Below, piece by piece: positions 58,340-64,000 of a stretch of 64,000 nucleotides of DNA. The position numbers were made by a program, and so were the translations under genes. The notes below the pieces were generated by a model. That model had not been told where the DNA came from. It was given only the letters and a program-made list of their open reading frames with translations, and made no database searches. Source of the DNA: Streptomyces toxytricini (GTDB taxonomy: Bacteria; Actinomycetota; Actinomycetes; Streptomycetales; Streptomycetaceae); contig NZ_BMTY01000008.1 in the NCBI RefSeq assembly GCF_014649915.1, positions 214,375 to 278,374 on the forward strand. The letters run 5' to 3'. How positions within the stretch are numbered: position 1 is the first letter of the stretch; each line of letters begins with the position of its first letter.

Positions 58340-60199
58340 ATGACGGTCCTGCCTGATGACGGGCTCTCCCTGGCCGCCGAGTTCCCTGACGCGACGCATG
58401 AGCAGTGGCAGCGCCTGGTAGAAGGCGTACTGCGCAAGTCCGGCAAGGACGTATCCGGCGGAGCCGCGGAAGACGCGTTGTCCACCCAGCTCGAGGACGG
58501 GCTCCTCACCCGCCCGCTGTACACCACGCCCGACACCCCCGCGGACACCGGTTTCCCCGGTTTCGCCCCCTTCGTACGGGGCGGCACCCCCGCGGGCGGT
58601 TCCGCCTCCGGCTGGGACGTGCGGCAGCGGCACCTCGGCACCGACCCCGCGCAGGTGAACGAGGCCGTCCTCGCCGACCTGGAGAACGGCGTCACCTCGC
58701 TGTGGCTGTGCCTCGGCGGGGGCGGCGTCCCCGTCGACGCGCTCGGCCGCGTCCTCGACGGCGTGTACCTCGACCTCGCCCCCGTCTCCCTCGACGCGGG
58801 CGCCGACTTCGAGGCGGCCGCCCGCGCCCTGCTCGCCCTGTACGCCGAGCGCGGCATCGCCCCGGACGCCGCCCGCGGCTGCCTCGGCGCCGACCCGCTC
58901 GGCCACGAGGCCCGTACCGGGGAGGCCGCCGACCTCGGCGCCGCCGTCGCCCTCGCCCGGGAGACGGCCGCCGGTTGGCCCGGACTGCGCGCCCTCGCCG
59001 TCGACGCCCTGCCTTACCACGAGGCGGGCGGCTCGGCCGCGCAGGAGCTCGGCCTGTCCCTCGCCGCCGGCACCGCCTACCTGCGGGCGCTGACCGCGGG
59101 CGGGCTCGGCGTCGAAGCGGCCCTCGGACAGCTGGAGTTCCGGTACGCGGCGACCGCCGACCAGTTCCTCACCATCGCGAAGTTCCGCGCGGCCCGCCGC
59201 CTGTGGGCCCGCGTCGCCGAGGCGTGCGGCGCCCCGCACGCCGGCGCGCAGCGCCAGCACGCCGTGACATCGCCCGTCATGATGACCCGCCGCGACCCGT
59301 GGGTGAACATGCTGCGCACCACCGTCGCCTGCATGGCGGCGGGCGTCGGGGGCGCGGACGCCGTCACCGTGCTGCCGTTCGACCACGAGCTGGGCCTGCC
59401 CGACGCGTTCGCGCGCCGCATCGCCCGCAACACCTCCTCCGTCCTCCTGGAGGAGTCGCACCTGGCACGGGTCGTCGACCCGGCCGGCGGCTCCTACTAC
59501 GTGGAGCGGCTCACCGACGAACTCGCCGACGCGGCCTGGGAGTTCTTCCAGACCGTCGAGACGGCGGGCGGCCTCGCCGCGGCCCTGCGCTCCGGCCTGG
59601 TCGCCAACCGGCTGGCCGCCACCTGGGCCGAGCGCTCCGCGAAGCTCGCCAGGCGGCGCGAGCCGATCACCGGCGTCAGCGAGTTCCCGCTGCTGTCCGA
59701 GCAGCTGCCCGAGCGGCCCCCCGCCCCCGCGGCGCCCTCCGGCGGCCTGCCCCGCGTACGGCGCGACGAGGCGTACGAGGCGCTGCGCGCCCGCAGCGAC
59801 CGGCACCTCGCCGCGACGGGCGCCCGGCCGCGGATCTTCCTCGCCGCCCTCGGCCCCGCCGCCGCGCACACCGCGCGCGCCACCTTCGCCGCGAACCTGT
59901 TCCAGGCCGGCGGCATCCAGCCGGTCCACGAGCCGGTGTCGGTGGACGCGTCGACCGCCGCCGCGGCGTACGCCGCGAGCGGCGCCGACGGCACGGCCGT
60001 GCTGTGCTCCAGCGACGCGCTGTACGAGGAGCAGGCCGAGGCGGTGGCCGCGGCCCTGCGCTCGGCCGGCGCGACGACCATCTACCTGGCGGGCAGGCCC
60101 GGCACCGCGGCCGGCGCCGCCGACGACCACGTCCACGCCGGCTGCGACGCGGTCGCGGTGCTGACCGGCGCCCTCGACCGGATGGGAGTGGCCCCGTGA
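58340..60199 (+). CDS. mutA: Methylmalonyl-CoA mutase small (beta) subunit
   Basis: A 619-residue subunit of adenosylcobalamin-dependent methylmalonyl-CoA mutase, which interconverts methylmalonyl-CoA and succinyl-CoA. It keeps the TIM-barrel domain (residues ~30-450; [35 protein letters not shown]) and a flavodoxin-like C-terminal domain, but the B12-binding DxHxxG motif is absent, as expected for the non-catalytic subunit. No strong ribosome site precedes the ATG. Its stop overlaps mutB (GTGA). In Streptomyces the pathway supplies methylmalonyl-CoA for polyketides and disposes of propionate. Confidence 0.93.
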   Translation: MTVLPDDGLSLAAEFPDATHEQWQRLVEGVLRKSGKDVSGGAAEDALSTQLEDGLLTRPLYTTPDTPADTGFPGFAPFVRGGTPAGGSASGWDVRQRHLGTDPAQVNEAVLADLENGVTSLWLCLGGGGVPVDALGRVLDGVYLDLAPVSLDAGADFEAAARALLALYAERGIAPDAARGCLGADPLGHEARTGEAADLGAAVALARETAAGWPGLRALAVDALPYHEAGGSAAQELGLSLAAGTAYLRALTAGGLGVEAALGQLEFRYAATADQFLTIAKFRAARRLWARVAEACGAPHAGAQRQHAVTSPVMMTRRDPWVNMLRTTVACMAAGVGGADAVTVLPFDHELGLPDAFARRIARNTSSVLLEESHLARVVDPAGGSYYVERLTDELADAAWEFFQTVETAGGLAAALRSGLVANRLAATWAERSAKLARRREPITGVSEFPLLSEQLPERPPAPAAPSGGLPRVRRDEAYEALRARSDRHLAATGARPRIFLAALGPAAAHTARATFAANLFQAGGIQPVHEPVSVDASTAAAAYAASGADGTAVLCSSDALYEEQAEAVAAALRSAGATTIYLAGRPGTAAGAADDHVHAGCDAVAVLTGALDRMGVAP

Positions 60200-62406
60200 G
60201 CGGCACCGAGATCCCCGACTTCTCCGCACTGCCCCTGCGCGGCGGCGCCCCGTCCGCCGGGTCCGAGGACCAGTGGCGCAGCGCGGTGAAGGAGGCGACC
60301 GGCAGCGACACCGGCGACCTGCTGTGGGAGACCCCGGAGGGCATCGGCGTGCAGCCGCTGTACACCGGGCGCGACCTGGAGGGCCTGGACTTCCTCGCGA
60401 CGTACCCGGGCGCGGCGCCGTTCCTGCGCGGCCCCTACCCCACCATGTACGTCAACCAGCCGTGGACGATCCGCCAGTACGCGGGCTTCTCCACCGCCGA
60501 GGAGTCGAACGCCTTCTACCGGCGCAACCTCGCGGCCGGCCAGAAGGGCCTGTCCGTCGCCTTCGACCTGCCGACGCACCGCGGCTACGACAGCGACCAC
60601 CCGCGCGTCACCGGCGACGTCGGCATGGCGGGCGTCGCGATCGACTCGATCTACGACATGCGGCAGCTGTTCGACGGGATCCCGCTGGACCGGATGTCGG
60701 TGTCGATGACGATGAACGGGGCGGTGCTGCCCGTCCTCGCCCTGTACATCGTGGCGGCGGAGGAGCAGGGCGTCTCGCCCGACAAGCTCGCCGGGACCAT
60801 CCAGAACGACATCCTCAAGGAGTTCATGGTCCGCAACACCTACATCTATCCGCCGAAGCCGTCGATGCGGATCATCTCGGACATCTTCTCGTTCACCTCG
60901 CAGAAGATGCCGCGGTACAACTCCATCTCGATCTCCGGGTACCACATCCAGGAGGCGGGGGCGACGGCCGACCTGGAGCTCGCGTACACCCTTGCGGACG
61001 GGGTGGAATACCTGCGGGCCGGGCAGGGCGCCGGGCTCGACGTCGACGCGTTCGCGCCGCGCCTGTCGTTCTTCTGGGCGATCGGCATGAACTTCTTCAT
61101 GGAGGTCGCGAAGCTGCGCGCCGCCCGCCTGCTGTGGGCGAAGCTGGTGAAGCAGTTCGACCCGAAGAACGCCAAGTCCCTCTCCCTGCGCACCCATTCG
61201 CAGACCTCGGGCTGGTCGCTGACCGCGCAGGACGTCTTCAACAACGTCACCCGCACCTGCATCGAGGCGATGGCGGCCACGCAGGGCCACACCCAGTCCC
61301 TGCACACCAACGCCCTCGACGAGGCGCTCGCCCTGCCGACGGACTTCTCGGCGCGCATCGCCCGCAACACCCAGCTGCTGCTCCAGCAGGAGTCGGGGAC
61401 CTGCCGCACCATCGACCCGTGGGGCGGCAGCGCGTACGTCGAGAAGCTGACGTACGACCTGGCGCGCCGGGCCTGGCAGCACATCCAGGAGGTCGAGGCG
61501 GCCGGCGGCATGGCTCAGGCCATCGACGCGGGCATCCCGAAGCTGCGCGTCGAGGAGGCCGCGGCCCGCACGCAGGCCCGTATCGACTCCGGGCGGCAGC
61601 CGGTGATCGGCGTCAACAAGTACCGCGTCGACAGCGACGAGCAGATCGAGGTCCTCAAGGTCGACAACTCGGCGGTGCGGGCGCAGCAGATCGACAAGCT
61701 GCGGCGGCTGCGCGAGGAGCGCGACGAGGCCCGCACCCAGGACGCGCTGCGCGCCCTGACGAACGCCGCCGAGCGGGGCGCGGGGCAGGGCCTGGAGGGC
61801 AACCTCCTCGCGCTCGCCGTCGACGCGGCGCGCGCGAAGGCGACGGTGGGCGAGATCTCGGACGCCCTGGAGAAGGTGTACGGGCGGCACGCCGGGCAGA
61901 TCCGTACGATCTCCGGTGTGTACCGCAGCGAAGCAGGGGAGTCCCCGTCCGTGGAGCGGACCCGTGCGCTCGTCGACCGGTTCGAGGAGGCGGAGGGCCG
62001 CCGTCCGCGCGTGCTGGTCGCCAAGATGGGCCAGGACGGGCACGACCGCGGCCAGAAGGTCATCGCGTCGGCCTTCGCCGACCTGGGCTTCGACGTCGAC
62101 GTCGGCCCGCTGTTCCAGACCCCGGCGGAGGTGGCCCGCCAGGCCGTCGAGGCGGACGTGCACGTCGTGGGCGTGTCGTCGCTGGCGGCCGGCCACCTGA
62201 CCCTCGTCCCGGCGCTGCGCGAGCAGCTCGCGGAGGAGGGGCGCGAGGACATCATGATCGTGGTGGGCGGGGTGATCCCGCCGGCCGACGTGCCGACCCT
62301 GCTGGAGATGGGCGCGGCCGCGGTGTTCCCGCCGGGCACGGTCATCCCGGACGCGGCCCACGACCTGGTCACGCGGCTCGCCGCGGACCTGGGCCACGAG
62401 CTGTAG
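60196..62406 (+). CDS. mutB: Methylmalonyl-CoA mutase large (alpha) subunit
   Basis: A 736-residue catalytic subunit. The substrate barrel carries [20 protein letters not shown] and [20 protein letters not shown]; the C-terminal cobalamin domain (~600-736) has D614-G-H616-D-R-G619, where H616 replaces the lower axial base of the cofactor. It starts at GTG overlapping the mutA stop. All expected residues are intact, and it forms the heterodimer with MutA. Confidence 0.95.
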   Translation: MSGTEIPDFSALPLRGGAPSAGSEDQWRSAVKEATGSDTGDLLWETPEGIGVQPLYTGRDLEGLDFLATYPGAAPFLRGPYPTMYVNQPWTIRQYAGFSTAEESNAFYRRNLAAGQKGLSVAFDLPTHRGYDSDHPRVTGDVGMAGVAIDSIYDMRQLFDGIPLDRMSVSMTMNGAVLPVLALYIVAAEEQGVSPDKLAGTIQNDILKEFMVRNTYIYPPKPSMRIISDIFSFTSQKMPRYNSISISGYHIQEAGATADLELAYTLADGVEYLRAGQGAGLDVDAFAPRLSFFWAIGMNFFMEVAKLRAARLLWAKLVKQFDPKNAKSLSLRTHSQTSGWSLTAQDVFNNVTRTCIEAMAATQGHTQSLHTNALDEALALPTDFSARIARNTQLLLQQESGTCRTIDPWGGSAYVEKLTYDLARRAWQHIQEVEAAGGMAQAIDAGIPKLRVEEAAARTQARIDSGRQPVIGVNKYRVDSDEQIEVLKVDNSAVRAQQIDKLRRLREERDEARTQDALRALTNAAERGAGQGLEGNLLALAVDAARAKATVGEISDALEKVYGRHAGQIRTISGVYRSEAGESPSVERTRALVDRFEEAEGRRPRVLVAKMGQDGHDRGQKVIASAFADLGFDVDVGPLFQTPAEVARQAVEADVHVVGVSSLAAGHLTLVPALREQLAEEGREDIMIVVGGVIPPADVPTLLEMGAAAVFPPGTVIPDAAHDLVTRLAADLGHEL

Positions 62407-62420
62407 GCGGGGGCCGGCCG

Positions 62421-63404
62421 GTGCCGAAGATCGACATCGAGGCGTACGCGAAGGGCGTCCTCGACGGGAAGCGCGCGCTCGTCGCGCGCGCGATCACCCT
62501 CGTCGAGTCGACGCTGCCCGCGCACCGCGCGCTGGCGCAGACCCTGCTGACGGAGCTGCTGCCGCACGCGGGGCGGGCCCGGCGCATCGGGATCAGCGGC
62601 GTCCCGGGCGTCGGGAAGTCCACGTTCATCGACGCGTTCGGCACGATGCTGACGGGGCTGGGGCACCGGGTCGCCGTCCTCGCGGTGGACCCGTCGTCCA
62701 AGCGGACGGGCGGGTCCATCCTCGGCGACAAGACGCGGATGGAACGGCTGTCGGTCGACCCGAACGCGTTCGTACGGCCCTCCCCGTCGGCGGGCACGCT
62801 CGGCGGGGTCGCCAAGGCCACCCGCGAATCGATGATCGTGATGGAGGCGGCGGGCTACGACGTCGTCCTCGTCGAGACGGTGGGCGTCGGCCAGTCCGAG
62901 ACGACCGTCGCCGGAATGGTCGACTCCTTCCTGCTGCTGTCGCTGGCGCGCACCGGCGACCAGCTGCAGGGCATCAAGAAGGGCGTCCTGGAACTGGCCG
63001 ACGTCCTGGCCGTGAACAAGGCCGACGGGCCGCACGAACGCGACGCACGCGCCGCCGCCCGCGAACTGTCCGGCGCGCTGCGGCTGATGCACCCCGCGGA
63101 CGCGGCGTGGACGCCGCCCGTACTGACGTGCAGTGCGCGGGAGTCCACCGGGCTCGACGAGGTCTGGAACCGGCTGGAGCAGCACCGGCGGCTGCTGGAG
63201 GCGGGGGGCCGGCTGGCCGCGAAGCGGGCCGCGCAGCAGGTCGAGTGGACGTGGTCGATGGTCCGGGAGGAACTCCTGGACCGCCTCCGCGCCCACCCGG
63301 CGGTACGGGACCTGGCCCCGGCGCTGGAGTCCCGCGTGCGGGCGGGCACCCTGACGCCGACGCTGGCGGCGGACGACATCCTGAGGGCGTTCACGGGGGC
63401 GTAG
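62421..63404 (+). CDS. meaB: MeaB-type GTPase chaperone of methylmalonyl-CoA mutase
   Basis: A 327-residue G3E-family GTPase that loads and protects the cobalamin cofactor of the mutase. Motifs: Walker A GVPGVGKST, switch region VDPSSKRTGGSILGDKTRM, VETVGVGQSE and the specificity motif NKAD. It starts at GTG 14 bp after mutB. The longer open frame upstream is a shadow of mutB. The C-terminal region shows the dimerisation helices typical of MeaB. Confidence 0.93.
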   Translation: MPKIDIEAYAKGVLDGKRALVARAITLVESTLPAHRALAQTLLTELLPHAGRARRIGISGVPGVGKSTFIDAFGTMLTGLGHRVAVLAVDPSSKRTGGSILGDKTRMERLSVDPNAFVRPSPSAGTLGGVAKATRESMIVMEAAGYDVVLVETVGVGQSETTVAGMVDSFLLLSLARTGDQLQGIKKGVLELADVLAVNKADGPHERDARAAARELSGALRLMHPADAAWTPPVLTCSARESTGLDEVWNRLEQHRRLLEAGGRLAAKRAAQQVEWTWSMVREELLDRLRAHPAVRDLAPALESRVRAGTLTPTLAADDILRAFTGA

Positions 63405-63680
63405 CGGGCTGCCGTAGCCGGCGACGCGGCCACCGCTGCGCGGGGCCTCTCCCCCACCCCGCCCCTTCCCGAAACCGGGGACTCCGCCACGGCCCCCTCC
63501 GGCACTGCGCGCCTACCGCGCTCAGACGCCGCCCAGGCTCAACGGCGCCGCCGAGGCGGACCCCCGGGCAGCACCCACCGAAACCGGGCCGCTCCGCGCC
63601 CCTCGCGCTCAAACGCCGCGCGGGCTGAACAAGCTGCTGCGCAGCTTCCGGCAGCACCAGCCGTCGGGACGCCGGCACAT
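63405..63680. other. Intergenic, partial repeat pieces
   Basis: No gene seen. It holds C-rich blocks (CTCCCCCACCCCGCCCC) and degenerate pieces such as CTCAAACGCCGCGCGGGCTG at 63608-63627 that resemble the Streptomyces intergenic repeats found just downstream. Confidence 0.4.
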
Positions 63681-64000
63681 CAGCCCGGCCGCCGTTGAGG
63701 CACCGGGACAGGGCGCAAAGCCCCCGAAGCGCCCCACGAGCCCCAGGTGCCGCTCCGCGCAGGAAATCCAGCCCCGCCGACACTTGAGGCGCCAAGGCGC
63801 GGGGGCAGAGCCCCCAAACCACACCGCGGCCTCAACTGCCGCTCCCCGGCGGGCAATCCAGCCCCGCCGGCGATTGAGGCGCGGGGGCACGGGGACAGAG
63901 CCCCCGAAACAGCGCCGCGGGCGCGCGCACTTCGCACCACCGCCGACCCGCCGCCGCACCACCGCCCCGCACACTCCAGCCCCGCCGGCGATTGAGGCCC
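63681..64000. repeat. Cluster of Streptomyces intergenic repeats
   Basis: At least four copies of a ~50-bp unit: about 63681-63729 (degenerate), 63765-63816, 63855-63906 and 63975-64000 (cut by the window end). Each has the form CCAGCCCCGCCGGCGATTGAGG, a variable link, then GGGGGCAGAGCCCCC, whose second part is a hairpin. Spacing is ~85-120 bp. These units are common, non-coding and scattered in Streptomyces genomes; they may end transcription of the mutase operon. Confidence 0.75.

Noticed and set aside
58405..60195. Open frame fused upstream of mutB.
   Set aside because: Arg/Pro-rich shadow of mutA; the GTG overlapping the mutA stop is the conserved start.

Overview
The window is about 64 kb of very GC-rich DNA with the codon use, GTG/TTG starts and gene families of a Streptomyces chromosome. 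Signs of this are an HTH/DUF397/ATP-binding triad, a SepF paralog, a DmdR-type iron box and the intergenic repeat built on GCCCCGCCGGCGATTGAGG. Almost every stretch is coding. I saw no rRNA, tRNA, CRISPR array or intact mobile element; the only mobile trace is a decayed IS5-type transposase fragment near 2.6-2.76 kb.

Layout: 0-9 kb carries regulators, a lipoprotein, a methyltransferase, a ferredoxin-NUDIX-cytochrome P450 set and a DHA2-type MFS exporter. 9-29 kb looks like one physiological unit for using collagen-like peptides. It holds a secreted M9 collagenase (25.2-27.6 kb), a five-gene peptide ABC importer (11.2-17.0 kb), a prolyl-oligopeptidase-family S9 peptidase (9.0-11.1 kb), an Xaa-Pro aminopeptidase (27.8-29.2 kb) and a hydroxyproline catabolic set: two Cys/Cys proline-racemase-family enzymes, an ornithine-cyclodeaminase-family reductase, a DHDPS-family deaminase and a three-part flavin/iron-sulfur dehydrogenase. 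A GntR/FCD regulator sits inside the set. A 9-bp core (consensus ATKTCACRY) recurs at the promoters of the transcription units, and two promoters (importer and collagenase) share an identical 32-bp block. The final enzyme, alpha-ketoglutarate semialdehyde dehydrogenase, is not in the window.

29-38 kb holds a secreted Gly-rich protein and then a probable 2-aminobenzoyl-CoA (anthranilate) or salicylyl-CoA degradation cluster: aryl-CoA ligase, fused monooxygenase/old-yellow-enzyme, acyl-CoA dehydrogenase, enoyl-CoA hydratase, RidA and a PaaX-family regulator. Its two catabolic promoter regions carry matching ~38-bp dyads. 38-41 kb has ornithine carbamoyltransferase (with an ARG-box-like operator) and arginine deiminase. 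41.5-45.6 kb is the two-gene Pnkp/Hen1 RNA repair cassette. 45.7-51.4 kb is mixed: a homocysteine methyltransferase, a CoaD paralog, MazG, an AAA ATPase, a SepF paralog and an iron-box DUF2470 gene.

51.4-57.9 kb is an organosulfur acquisition operon (LLM monooxygenase, SsuCBA transporter, SsuE-like reductase, TauD-like dioxygenase), possibly preceded by a leaderless Cys-rich leader peptide. 58.3-63.4 kb is the methylmalonyl-CoA mutase operon mutA-mutB-meaB, followed by a tail of intergenic repeats. Stop/start overlaps (ATGA, GTGA, TTGA) are frequent, pointing to widespread translational coupling.
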